A stretch of DNA of 56,176 nucleotides from Gemmatimonadota bacterium (lineage in GTDB: Bacteria > Gemmatimonadota > Gemmatimonadetes > Longimicrobiales > Gaopeijiaceae). Position 1 is the first letter of the stretch. Every line of letters starts with the position of its first letter. The stretch lies in NCBI GenBank assembly GCA_022823225.1, contig JAJDXM010000029.1:1-56176 (forward strand), given 5' to 3'. The translations under genes and the position numbers were made by a program. The notes beneath the pieces were generated by a model. It saw nothing but the letters and a program-made list of their open reading frames with translations, was not told the DNA's origin and did not search any database. Below, one piece after another: positions 1-7,734 of this stretch.

Positions 1-506
1 CCTACTTTTCCCCAGCGTTCCATAGCGTTCCGACGCCGTCCACGACCTGTTTGCGGTCGCTGCCAGTGGCGCGGCAAGACGCCCCCCTGGTGAATTGCGG
101 AGTGATCGTCCAGTGGCATGGAAGCCGGTCCGACGAGGCCCGGTCTGACTGGGTTTGCTGCCGCAATGGATCCAGCGGCTCGTCGCGGCGTGCGGGAAGT
201 CGGATCGCTGATATTCCTGTGCGGCCCGGGTCCTCGGGACATGGGAAAGACAGGCACGGCCGCGCCCTCGGCCAAGCCGCCGGACTCGGCCATCCACGAT
301 CGGGTGCTCGACCGGAGTTCCTACAGCGTCGAGGTCCACCGCGGCGATTTGGAGCGCTTGGGGCCGCCTTTTGGCCCTACCCTTACCCCTCGGAGACCGG
401 AGATCGTCGACCTGAGGCCATTGTGCGGCCCGTAGATTCCCCGAAATGTGCACGAAACGTGCGGAAACGGCCCCCGGGGCCGGGGAAGCGGCGGTAGGTC
501 GGCGGC
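1..506. other. Region with no intact gene
   Basis: I see no convincing intact gene here. Open frames exist but have no recognisable domain or ribosome binding site. The only interpretable content is the recombinase remnant at about 253-358. The position, directly 3' of an integrase gene, suggests debris of an integrated element. Confidence 0.5.
253..358 (-). pseudogene. Fragment of a second tyrosine recombinase, inactivated
   Basis: Read on the minus strand, this stretch matches the C-terminal catalytic part of the neighbouring integrase (its copy lies at about 620-720). It keeps LQIA-VD, then S-T-L, then RSS-RSWMAESG. Relative to the intact gene it has one inserted base after the VD codon (frameshift). 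A TAG stop falls where the intact gene has the catalytic His of its HGFR motif. The rest of the gene is not recognisable. It is a diverged paralogue rather than a recent duplication, since many third positions differ. I infer a decayed earlier integrase of the same family at the same locus. Confidence 0.7.
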
Positions 507-1667
507 CTATCCCTGCGTGACGTAGCTACTCCACGCCTGCATGACCTCGGCACGGTGCTCCAGCAGATCGGAGCGCTGATACGCTTGGACGACTCGGCTC
601 TTGGGCACGTGGGCGAGGCAGGCCTCCGCAACCTCGGCCGGCACGCCCGACTCGGCCATCCACGACCGCGCGCTCGAACGGAAGCCGTGAAGCGTCGAGT
701 CCACCCCGGCGATCTGGAGCACACGCGCCACCGTCTTCGGCGCAAGCGTTCTGCCGGTCCGCGACGGGAACACGAGCGGCGACTCGCCCGACAGCCTGCG
801 CGCCTTCCTCAGCACGCCCAGAGCGCCCGTGCTGAGCGGAACGGCGAACTCGCGGCCCGCCTTCATCCTCGAAGCGGGGATGGTCCACCTCGCCGCGTCC
901 ATGTCGATCTCATCCCAGAGCGCGCCCCGGGCCTCGCCCGGGCGCACGGCGGTGAGCACCATCAGTTCGACGCACAACGCAGCCGTACTCCCGTCCCCCA
1001 CGCGCCGGATGGAACGAAGGGCCGCCGCGATCTCGTCATGAGGCAGGGCGCGGTGATGGCCCCCCGCGCCGCCGTTCGGCTTCGGCAGCGCCGCCACGGC
1101 CCTGTCCACCGGGTTGTCCCGGCGGTAGTTGCGGCCGATGCTCCACCGGAACACGGCGGCGATGCGGTGCTTGGCCTTCCGGGCGGCGGTGGGCATCGAG
1201 TTCCAGATCGGGCCGAGGCACGCCAGCACCTCCGCGCTCGTAATCCGGTCCACCCGCTTGTCGAGAAGCGGGGAGGCGTGGAGCCGGAACGTGGACTCCC
1301 ACTGCTGCGGCAGAGGGCTCCCGGCCTTCCACGAGTCGCGATGCAGTTCGATGGTCCGCCGCGCGGCTTCGGCGAAGGTTGGAACGCCGCGCCCGCGCGG
1401 GTCCTGTCCCCTGCGGACCCTCCGGCTGTTGTCCAGCGCCTTTTCCCGGGCATCGGCGAGCGTGACCTCGGGGTACGGCCCGAGCCCGATCGAGGTGAGC
1501 CGTCCGTCGATCCGGACGCGCTGCCGCCATGTCTTGGTGATCCGCCCGTTGGCCGTCCGGTACACCCGGAGACTGAGCCCCCGCCCGCCTCGTCCGTCGC
1601 CGTAAACGCCGGGGCGGCCGACCGTCCGCACGAAGGCGGCGGTGAGCGTCCTGGGTCGCTTCGTCAT
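507..1667 (-). CDS. Tyrosine recombinase / integrase (P4-type, DUF4102 N-terminal domain)
   Basis: A 386-residue site-specific recombinase. Start chosen at the ATG at 1667 (MTKRPRT), preceded by GGAAGGAA; an open frame extends 30 codons upstream but lacks a ribosome site. The N-terminal part (GRGGRGLSLRVY..., then IGLGPYPEVTLADAREKA) is the integrase DUF4102 domain, followed by a core-binding domain. The catalytic domain shows Arg in AVRPGE, the HGFR box, a later His in CLAH and the nucleophile Tyr in QAYQRSDLLEHR, so all key residues are present. Family members integrate islands and prophages, often at tRNA genes, but no tRNA is visible next to it. It points away from the truncated LRR gene at 1.8 kb, so one island boundary may lie between 1.67 and 1.85 kb. 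Confidence 0.93.
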   Translation of the reverse strand: MTKRPRTLTAAFVRTVGRPGVYGDGRGGRGLSLRVYRTANGRITKTWRQRVRIDGRLTSIGLGPYPEVTLADAREKALDNSRRVRRGQDPRGRGVPTFAEAARRTIELHRDSWKAGSPLPQQWESTFRLHASPLLDKRVDRITSAEVLACLGPIWNSMPTAARKAKHRIAAVFRWSIGRNYRRDNPVDRAVAALPKPNGGAGGHHRALPHDEIAAALRSIRRVGDGSTAALCVELMVLTAVRPGEARGALWDEIDMDAARWTIPASRMKAGREFAVPLSTGALGVLRKARRLSGESPLVFPSRTGRTLAPKTVARVLQIAGVDSTLHGFRSSARSWMAESGVPAEVAEACLAHVPKSRVVQAYQRSDLLEHRAEVMQAWSSYVTQG

Positions 1668-1683
1668 GCGGTTCCTTCCGTGA

Positions 1684-1713
1684 CTGTGTATCACATTCCA
1701 AATCACTACACAG
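1684..1713 (-). promoter_or_regulatory. Inverted repeat upstream of the integrase
   Basis: CTGTGTA (1684-1690) and TACACAG (1707-1713) form a perfect 7-bp inverted repeat with a 16-bp spacer, 17 bp upstream of the integrase start. This is a plausible operator or recombinase arm site; function is inferred from position only. Confidence 0.4.
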
Positions 1714-1883
1714 GGAAGAATACACGGGACACCAGCGGACGGCAAGAGATGATGCAACTCGGGTGCTCTCTTGGAAAGGTATGTCTAGTAAGGTGTTATG
1801 AATGACATGGTGTACCCTACTGGACTGCATGGGACATACGATATCTAGTTCCGCCCGAACTCGGTAACCTCACCAACCTGCGG

Positions 1884-4022
1884 GTGCTTGCCCTGACGGG
1901 AAACAAACTGACTGACATCCCGCGGGAACTTGGCAACCTGACCAATCTGGAGAAGCTGCTAATGCAGTTCACCGCGGTGACACGCATACCTCCGGAACTC
2001 GGGAATCTCTCCAACCTGAAGGAACTTTGGCTGAGCTTTTCGGGGGCCCTGTCGGGCCCCATCCCGCCGGAACTCGGTAACCTTGCCAACCTCGAACTCC
2101 TGAGTCTCTCGTTGGCCTCCCTCACGGGCTCGATCCCCCCGGAACTCGGTAACCTTGCCAAGCTGAAGACCCTGCGTCTGCACAGGAACCGGCTCGAAGG
2201 CTCCATTCCCCCCGAACTGGGCGGCCTCATCAGTCTCGAATCCATGGATCTCGGCTCCAATCGTCTGACCGGAGCCATCCCCGCGGAATTCGGCAAGCTT
2301 GCCAGACTGGAGGAGTTGCTCGTCTACGATAATCAATTGACGTCGATTGCCCGTGGGATCGGCAGCATGGAGAGTCTGCTGTCGCTGAATGTCAGCAGAA
2401 ACCGTCTAACCAGCGACGGATTGGTTCCAGGCGTATTCTCCAATCTTCCCCGGCTGGAGGTGCTGGACCTCAGCGGGAACCAGTTGAAGTTCATTCCACC
2501 GGGGATGTTCCTGGGTCTGCCTCGACTGTCACACCTGAGGTTGGACCAGAATCCCGGCGCTCCGTTCACGCTCACCCTGAACGCCCGTCGTGTCGACACC
2601 GAAGAGCTGTCGGCCCCGGGTCCGGCTACGGTGGAGATCCATCTGGCCGAGGGAGCGCCGCTGGATCTCAGGATCCCGTTATCGATCCACGGCGGGTCGG
2701 CCTCCCGGGACGCGGCCGTGCTGCAAACGGGAAGCGACCGGAGCACCGTTGTGACGGTAACCGGGGACGCCGGCCGTCGGACCGGCACTGAAGTGGTCGT
2801 GGGACCGCTCCCCGAGCTTACGGACCGGCTTTCCGGCCTTCGATTCGAAGTGCCCGGCTCGCTCGTCCTGTTCGGAGATGTCCCGAACCGTTCTCCCGTC
2901 CCGACGCGCAAACTGCCGTGGATGCGAATGCGAGTGGACGATGCGCCCAGGCAGATTCGTGTGTCCTCCTACTTCCATGATCCTGACGGACATGGGATGA
3001 GGTACTCGGCCATGTCTGGAGACCCGGACCTGGTTTCGGTCTCCGTGGCGGGCAGTCTGCTTACCGTGACGCCCCTGGCGCCGGGGTCGGCGGCGGTCAC
3101 CGTCACGGCAACGGACCGGGGCGGGCTGACGGCCGAGTCTTCATTGACGGTGTCCGTCCGGGGCGTGCGCCGCGGATCGTACGCGATCGACATGCTGATG
3201 ACGGACTCTCCCGGCCAGGCGTTGGAGGCGGTGTTCGACGACGCCGTCGAGTACTGGGAGTCCATCCTTGCGGATACGGAGCTTCCCGACATTCCGGTCG
3301 GCACGAACGTTGCGCTGGGTTGCCAGGGTGTCACAACCCACCAGTCACTTGGAGTGATCGACGACCTTGCCATCGTTGCGTCCATCGGGGACATCGATGG
3401 TCGAGGGGGTGTCCTGGGGTGGGCGTCCGTGTGCGCCATCCGCGAAGAGTCGCAGCTGCCCCTGATCGGTGCACTGCGGTTCGACGCCGCGGATGTGAAT
3501 GTGCTCCTGGAAAGCGACGCCATGGAGGAAGTGATAATCCACGAGATCGGCCACCTCCTGGGGATCGGCACAGTGTGGGACCATCACCGCCTGTTGATCA
3601 ATCCGTCGCTCCACGACAACCCGGGGGCCGACACGCACTTTCGGGGTCCGCTGTCCATCGCGGCCTTCGACAAGGCCGGCGGCGACATCTACACCGGCGG
3701 CGAAAAGGTGCCCGTGGAGAACTTCGCGGTGCGCGGTTCAGGCGATTCCCACTGGCGGGAGTCCGTTCTCGACCGCGAACTCATGACGCCGTCGCTGAGC
3801 CTGGGCGTGCCGAATCCGCTGAGCGCCATCACAATCCAGTCGCTGGCGGACATGGGATACACCGTCGATGTGAGCCTGGCGGAACCGTTCCGCCTGCCGG
3901 GCGCAGCCGACCGGGCACCTGGCGAGGACGTGCGCAAGATCGAATACGGTGACGACGTAAGGCGCGGTCCGATCGTGGTGTTCGGCCTCGACGGGCGGGT
4001 GGTCACCATGATCCCCAACTGA
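1884..4022 (+). CDS. Leucine-rich-repeat protein fused to a leishmanolysin-like zinc metalloprotease (5' truncated)
   Basis: At least 712 residues. The N-terminal ~240 residues are plant-type leucine-rich repeats (IPPELGNLxNLxxLxLxxN). A middle region at about 340-430 looks like an Ig/cadherin-type beta domain. The C-terminal ~280 residues are a metzincin-like protease: HEIGHLLGIG at residues 553-562, a downstream His in GDSHW as probable third zinc ligand, and an ELMT Met-turn, as in the leishmanolysin group. The given start is the first in-frame GTG, but the frame stays open to 1806 and the repeat consensus (VPPELGNLTNLR) continues upstream of that GTG. No signal peptide and no ribosome site are seen. 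The native 5' end is therefore probably lost, near the integrase. If expressed from another start it would need an export signal that is not visible. Family members are secreted proteases; the substrate is unknown. Confidence 0.8.
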   Translation: MLALTGNKLTDIPRELGNLTNLEKLLMQFTAVTRIPPELGNLSNLKELWLSFSGALSGPIPPELGNLANLELLSLSLASLTGSIPPELGNLAKLKTLRLHRNRLEGSIPPELGGLISLESMDLGSNRLTGAIPAEFGKLARLEELLVYDNQLTSIARGIGSMESLLSLNVSRNRLTSDGLVPGVFSNLPRLEVLDLSGNQLKFIPPGMFLGLPRLSHLRLDQNPGAPFTLTLNARRVDTEELSAPGPATVEIHLAEGAPLDLRIPLSIHGGSASRDAAVLQTGSDRSTVVTVTGDAGRRTGTEVVVGPLPELTDRLSGLRFEVPGSLVLFGDVPNRSPVPTRKLPWMRMRVDDAPRQIRVSSYFHDPDGHGMRYSAMSGDPDLVSVSVAGSLLTVTPLAPGSAAVTVTATDRGGLTAESSLTVSVRGVRRGSYAIDMLMTDSPGQALEAVFDDAVEYWESILADTELPDIPVGTNVALGCQGVTTHQSLGVIDDLAIVASIGDIDGRGGVLGWASVCAIREESQLPLIGALRFDAADVNVLLESDAMEEVIIHEIGHLLGIGTVWDHHRLLINPSLHDNPGADTHFRGPLSIAAFDKAGGDIYTGGEKVPVENFAVRGSGDSHWRESVLDRELMTPSLSLGVPNPLSAITIQSLADMGYTVDVSLAEPFRLPGAADRAPGEDVRKIEYGDDVRRGPIVVFGLDGRVVTMIPN

Positions 4023-4025
4023 CAC

Positions 4026-4054
4026 CAGTTCCGCGCACCTCCTCCGCGGAACTG
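4026..4054 (+). terminator. Hairpin after the LRR-protease gene
   Basis: CAGTTCCGCG and CGCGGAACTG form a perfect 10-bp stem with a 9-nt loop, starting 4 bp after the stop codon. There is no T tract, so this is a terminator-like or 3'-stabilising hairpin. Confidence 0.5.
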
Positions 4055-4126
4055 CAGCGGTTGGCTCCAGCGGCAAGACCGCTCTCGTCACGGACCCGGC
4101 CCGGCCGTGCGAAGGATAGGCGACCG

Positions 4127-4152
4127 GGGCTTGTGAATCGTTTCACAAACCC
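4127..4152 (-). terminator. Hairpin after the DoxX gene
   Basis: GGG-C-TTGTGAA / TTCACAA-A-CCC forms an 11-bp stem with one mismatch and a TCGT loop. It lies 2 bp beyond the DoxX stop codon, between convergent genes, and is a likely terminator for the minus-strand operon. Confidence 0.45.
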
Positions 4153-4153
4153 G

Positions 4154-4564
4154 TCAGGCGCCCATCTTCGCATCCAGCGCCATCTCGTCCTCGTCGATGG
4201 CTCCCCACAGCAGGAGCGCCCCCGCCGCGATGATCACCGACGGGTAGAAGAGCACGTTCGAGCCATCGAGGAACCATCCCCATGGGTCGATGATCGACTT
4301 CCAGACTCCGATGGCCGTGAAGGCCAGGATGGCCAGCATCAACGGGTAGGTCCTGCGCCGCTGCAGGCCCAGGATGACCAGCGCCCCGAGCAGGATCTCG
4401 ATGCCGCCAAAGATCTGCTGCACGACGGCCTGCGTCCCGATTCCGAAGTAGAACGTCTCCGCTACCAACTGGCCGTGCCCCACGTCCTGGAACTTGTCGA
4501 TGCCCCACAGGACCAGCAGCCAGCCGGTGGTCACCCGCAGAAGAAGCAGTCCCCAGCGTTTCAT
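4154..4564 (-). CDS. DoxX-family integral membrane protein
   Basis: A 136-residue membrane protein. Start is the ATG at 4564 (MKRWGLLLLRV), with GGGAGA upstream; an upstream extension has no ribosome site. Four hydrophobic helices are visible (about residues 3-20, 47-65, 70-90, 100-120). The first carries the LRVTTGWLLVLWGIDKF pattern typical of DoxX. DoxX proteins are small inner-membrane proteins linked to thiol and redox homeostasis; to my knowledge MauE, the membrane partner of methylamine dehydrogenase maturation, is grouped at clan level with DoxX/DoxD. The gene lies 148 bp downstream of the lipoprotein at 4713 on the same strand, so it may be the last gene of the thioredoxin/propeller operon. 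That linkage is inferred from direction and spacing. Confidence 0.85.
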   Translation of the reverse strand: MKRWGLLLLRVTTGWLLVLWGIDKFQDVGHGQLVAETFYFGIGTQAVVQQIFGGIEILLGALVILGLQRRRTYPLMLAILAFTAIGVWKSIIDPWGWFLDGSNVLFYPSVIIAAGALLLWGAIDEDEMALDAKMGA

Positions 4565-4712
4565 GATTGGTCTCCCGGTTTCGGGTGGTGTCGGCGGCAG
4601 GGCCTGGCGGGCCACCGCGCGGCGTGATGGCGTTCAGTCTTTGGATGCGCGAAGGGGTGCGTCAAGTGCACCGGAGCCGGACTCACCGCAGCCGGGAGCA
4701 CCGAAGGATCCC

Positions 4713-5552
4713 TTACCGCCGCTTCCAGGCGTACTCGGTGAGCCTGGTCGCTCCTTCGCCTGGCAACCTCCTGCCAAACACCACGCGTCCCGGAGCGTAC
4801 CCCAGTATCTCTCCCGGAGCCGGCTCGTCGGTGACCACCCGCGCGCCGTTCACGAACACATTCACGTAGACGGACGTTTGCACGTAACGATGGGACGACG
4901 GAGTGCGGCCCATCAGGAGTTGATCGATGTCGTTGGCCGATTGCCCGGAACGCCCTCGGCGATATCTGCCGTGCGCGACGATGAGCACGCTATCGGACAC
5001 CGCCGCCAACCCGGTGATGACGGTGAGGCCGCTCAGGTAGTTGGCGACATCCTCCTCGCTCTCTGCGGCGAACTGCCCCGGCCCCGGGCGCTCGCCCTGC
5101 ATCCAGGACGGGGGTGGAGTGCTGATGCTGTCGCCAGAGGCTCCATCCGGGCCATACATGCGAACGACATAGGTGAAGGTGGCGGCGGCGAAGACGGTGC
5201 GATCCGTCCGTGCTCCGTATGTGCGCGCCCAACTGGGCCAGTAGGGCACGTCGTGGTCCGGCGGATAGCCCATCAGGGCACCTGCAACCCTGGCTCCATC
5301 CTCGGGTGTCAGGAGCCAGGGTTCCGAGCCCACGCCGCGCAACCTCCACGGTTGTTCCGGGAAGGTCGCACGGTCGACGAGGAGTTGCCGTATCACGCTG
5401 TCGGCCATGGTCACCGTGTCGACCACTTCGAAGTAGTCCAGCCATCCCTCGTCGGCGGTGGGCGCATCCCGGGCCGCGCAACCTGCTGTGAGGATCAGGG
5501 CTGCGAGAAGATGAGCCGGTCGGCCGGCTGCGGTGACGAAGTTGCCACTCAT
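4713..5552 (-). CDS. Lipoprotein of unknown function, relative of the adjacent propeller protein
   Basis: A 279-residue protein with a signal peptide and lipobox (LTAGC, lipidated Cys at 25). The remainder has no domain I can name. The order of its motifs parallels the C-terminal half of the upstream propeller lipoprotein: an AAATFTYVVRMYGPDG stretch, a PPPSW segment, then a hydrophobic ITGLAAVSDSVLIVAHGRYRR strand. This suggests a shortened paralogue with only part of the blades. Its ATG overlaps the stop of the upstream gene by 4 bp (ATGA), implying translational coupling. Probable location is the periplasm or outer membrane. Substrate or partner is unknown. Confidence 0.75.
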   Translation of the reverse strand: MSGNFVTAAGRPAHLLAALILTAGCAARDAPTADEGWLDYFEVVDTVTMADSVIRQLLVDRATFPEQPWRLRGVGSEPWLLTPEDGARVAGALMGYPPDHDVPYWPSWARTYGARTDRTVFAAATFTYVVRMYGPDGASGDSISTPPPSWMQGERPGPGQFAAESEEDVANYLSGLTVITGLAAVSDSVLIVAHGRYRRGRSGQSANDIDQLLMGRTPSSHRYVQTSVYVNVFVNGARVVTDEPAPGEILGYAPGRVVFGRRLPGEGATRLTEYAWKRR

Positions 5553-6622
5553 TTCGACTGCCGCAGTTCCAGGATCGATATGGTCCAGGGGTTCGGTGGT
5601 TCCTCGGATATGGCGTGCAGACCCCTTCGGCCACCAGCCACTACCCGGGTAATGGGCGGCAGCTCGACGTCCTCAGCGATCTTGACCCTGGTGCGCAGAT
5701 CGTAGAAGTCCACCGAATGATGTTCCTCGACGACCCGGCGAGTTGCGCCCAGTTGCTTTAGCGTTCCATGGGTGACAGCCAACAGGCTGTCCGCGACCAC
5801 CGCCAGATTGGCAATGATCGTGAAGGATGACATCCACCGGTTCGTGCGGTCCGCAGCGTCCGGTCCACTGAGGGCTCCGGGTTGCAGGACCGAAGCTTCA
5901 CGGAAGGATGGCGGCGGTTCGCCGAATGTACCCAGGACATCTCCGGACAGATTGTAGAGATGGAGCGGGTACAGAAAGGAGTAGGCGGCTACGACGGCTT
6001 CATTCGATGCGGTGAACCGCAGTCTCGCATAACTCCCCCAATAGGGCGTTTCAGGGGTCAGGCTCGTCGCGTGAATGCGGCTGTTCCACATGGGCTTCCA
6101 ATCCGAATCCATCATGGCGAACCCCATGGTGCGGCGAGCTGCAGTTGTCATCGCCACGTATCCGTCTCCAGCGCGCTCCACCCGGCCCCGGGGAGGCGGG
6201 AGAACCTGGAAGCTCGTATCGGGGACGAGGTCCGCGCTCAACGCGGTGACCCGGCTGAGTCGCGGATCGACTACCAGGACGCGCCCGTCCCCGTCTTCGA
6301 CAAGTCCTCCCACCCCCCGGAACTCGAACGGCCCTTCACCGAAACTGCCGAACTCTGCGACCAGGCGTCCCCCACGGTCGTATCGGCGAATCCGCGGAAT
6401 CAACCGGTCCCCGACCAGAAGATCTCCGTTTGCGGCGATGGCCAGTACCCCGATATCTCCAAGTGGCGCCGCTTCGGTTTCCTCCAGCTCGATCCGTTCG
6501 ACGACCTCCAGGGAAAACCCGGACGACCGGGAATCCACGACATTGTCGCCGTCACTCGAGCCGCATGCCGCCAGCAAGCCCAGAGAGCCGATCAGGCTCG
6601 GCCGAATCGGTTCGAATCTCAC
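5549..6622 (-). CDS. Six-bladed beta-propeller lipoprotein
   Basis: A 357-residue protein with a lipoprotein signal (LGLLAAC, Cys 20). The body has repeated propeller strands, such as GDIGVLAIAANGDLLVGDRLIPRIRRYD, then FGEGPFEFRGVGGLVEDGDGRVLVVD; that is the 6-bladed beta-propeller (NHL/TolB-like) pattern common in Gemmatimonadota and Bacteroidota lipoproteins. Start is GTG at 6622. The AGGAGG ribosome site lies inside the last two Arg codons (AGG AGG) of the preceding small Cys-rich gene, so the two are tightly coupled. It is followed by a 4-bp overlap with the next lipoprotein gene. Ligand or enzymatic role is unknown. Confidence 0.8.
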   Translation of the reverse strand: MRFEPIRPSLIGSLGLLAACGSSDGDNVVDSRSSGFSLEVVERIELEETEAAPLGDIGVLAIAANGDLLVGDRLIPRIRRYDRGGRLVAEFGSFGEGPFEFRGVGGLVEDGDGRVLVVDPRLSRVTALSADLVPDTSFQVLPPPRGRVERAGDGYVAMTTAARRTMGFAMMDSDWKPMWNSRIHATSLTPETPYWGSYARLRFTASNEAVVAAYSFLYPLHLYNLSGDVLGTFGEPPPSFREASVLQPGALSGPDAADRTNRWMSSFTIIANLAVVADSLLAVTHGTLKQLGATRRVVEEHHSVDFYDLRTRVKIAEDVELPPITRVVAGGRRGLHAISEEPPNPWTISILELRQSK

Positions 6623-6629
6623 TGCTCAA

Positions 6630-6890
6630 CTACCTCCTGCAGCATATTTCCAGCACCCAGTAGCAGCCGTCGTCGTAGTAGCACTCTCCGGCCCAGCGGT
6701 ACCCCATGTTGAGAAAGCACGGCCCGATGCCGGGCTTTCCGGCGTGCAGGCACATCGTCTCCGGATCGGGAGGGTCGGGAGGGAGTAGTTGGGCCGATGA
6801 TAGCCCAGCCGTGCAGGCGACAATGGTGAGGATGCTCGCAAGGAAGCGAGTGGTCTTGAGTCCGTTTTCCATTCCTGAACGTGTGGTCAT
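6630..6890 (-). CDS. Small secreted cysteine-rich protein
   Basis: An 86-residue protein beginning at the ATG at 6890, with GGAGAT upstream and a 4-bp overlap (ATGA) with the thioredoxin-like gene. Residues 7-33 form a signal peptide with probable cleavage at SSA-Q (33/34). The mature ~53 residues contain six Cys (47, 58, 70, 76, 83, 84) and two Trp (66, 78), a Pro-rich start and the tail EICCRR. Six cysteines in an exported peptide directly behind a CxxC thioredoxin-like gene suggest three disulfides formed with that protein's help. I do not recognise the family. It could be a structural subunit for the propeller lipoproteins, a cofactor-bearing peptide or a secreted effector; none is shown by the sequence. 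Confidence 0.72.
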   Translation of the reverse strand: MTTRSGMENGLKTTRFLASILTIVACTAGLSSAQLLPPDPPDPETMCLHAGKPGIGPCFLNMGYRWAGECYYDDGCYWVLEICCRR

Positions 6891-7492
6891 GGTGTATCTC
6901 CGTGTGTAGATGTTGGAATTCCGCGAATCGCAAGGGAGGTGTTCAGCCCCTTTAGCGCGCCGACCTGTGCCTCGAAACTCCAGCCACAGTCGGTCGCCAT
7001 GTTCCGGCTGTCCGCGAGCAAGACGATCCCTGATCCGTCGACCAGGAGCTTGGTGTTCGGCGGAACCCAACCGACTGCCTGCGCAACCAGTTCGGGTTTG
7101 GTCTGGATTACCTCCGTGGTCGTAAGCGAGCGAAGTCGTGCCTTGGCGGTTTTGCTCGGGGTTCCTGTGTAAACCAACAGAAAACGATGGTCCTCCAAGG
7201 TCTCCAGCCGGCTCCACGGGCCAAGGCTGTCGAAGCAGTCCGGACACCGCTCCATGTCCAGCAGCCACACCACGGTGGGGCTGGCGTCCACCTCCGCGCG
7301 CAACGCGCTCTGCGGCACCAGCGACGCAAGGTCGATCCGCCCTCCAATGAGGCGATCCTGCGCCAGCATTCTGGCCGCAGGCCCTTCCAAACGTACAATC
7401 TCCTGGTCGAGAGTCTTCTGTGAACGAACCGCCAATACGGCGATACATATAGCCAACGCGAGTGCTGACAGACCAGTGACCTCACGGAACAT
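6887..7492 (-). CDS. Membrane-anchored thioredoxin-like protein (TlpA/MauD-like)
   Basis: A 201-residue protein with one N-terminal membrane anchor (residues 6-22) and a periplasmic thioredoxin-like domain. The redox motif is CPDC at 83-86, in the context VVWLLDMERCPDC. A PPNTKLLVDGSG segment at about 150 is placed like the cis-Pro loop and following strand of TlpA-type proteins. Family members reduce or form disulfides in exported proteins, or guide maturation as MauD does for methylamine dehydrogenase. It is first gene of an apparent five-gene minus-strand operon and overlaps the Cys-rich peptide gene by 4 bp, making that peptide the likely client (inference). AAGGAG lies 13 nt upstream of the ATG, a slightly long spacing. 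Confidence 0.78.
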   Translation of the reverse strand: MFREVTGLSALALAICIAVLAVRSQKTLDQEIVRLEGPAARMLAQDRLIGGRIDLASLVPQSALRAEVDASPTVVWLLDMERCPDCFDSLGPWSRLETLEDHRFLLVYTGTPSKTAKARLRSLTTTEVIQTKPELVAQAVGWVPPNTKLLVDGSGIVLLADSRNMATDCGWSFEAQVGALKGLNTSLAIRGIPTSTHGDTP

Positions 7493-7648
7493 TCCGGGTG
7501 CATTACTCCTTGAATTCGCGGTTTGATGGATCAGTGATGGATCAATTTGATGGACACGTCATCACTCTGTCAAGTGAATCGGTTCGGGGTGCTACGAGGA
7601 CGGGTCGACAATCGCAGGCAACAGATTTGTAATGTTTGCTTGTCAATA

Positions 7649-7666
7649 TGTAATGAGTTCATTACA
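7649..7666 (-). promoter_or_regulatory. Perfect palindromic operator-like site upstream of the thioredoxin/propeller operon
   Basis: TGTAATGA-GT-TCATTACA is an 8+8 perfect inverted repeat in an AT-rich island of the 242-bp gap between the tricorn-like gene (ends 7735) and the operon start (7492). A second half-site copy, TGTAATG, sits at 7628-7634, 21 bp away (two helical turns). Nearer the gene, GATGGATCA is repeated at 7525-7533 and 7536-7544. A dimeric repressor site (TetR/GntR-like size) is plausible; the cognate regulator is not in the window. Confidence 0.5.
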
Positions 7667-7734
7667 CACCTGATTGCGCTTGCCAGCGTCTCCCGGCTAC
7701 CGAAAACGCGCTCCGCTGAAGCCTCTCTACGGCC

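Noticed and set aside
6600..6625. GGTTCGAATC-like tRNA T-loop motif
   Set aside because: It lies inside the start of the propeller lipoprotein gene, and no acceptor or anticodon stem can be formed around it.
6630..6890. Calling the small Cys-rich peptide a true methylamine dehydrogenase light chain
   Set aside because: It is far shorter (about 53 mature residues, six Cys) than the known light chain and shares no alignable motif; only the gene-set logic is similar.
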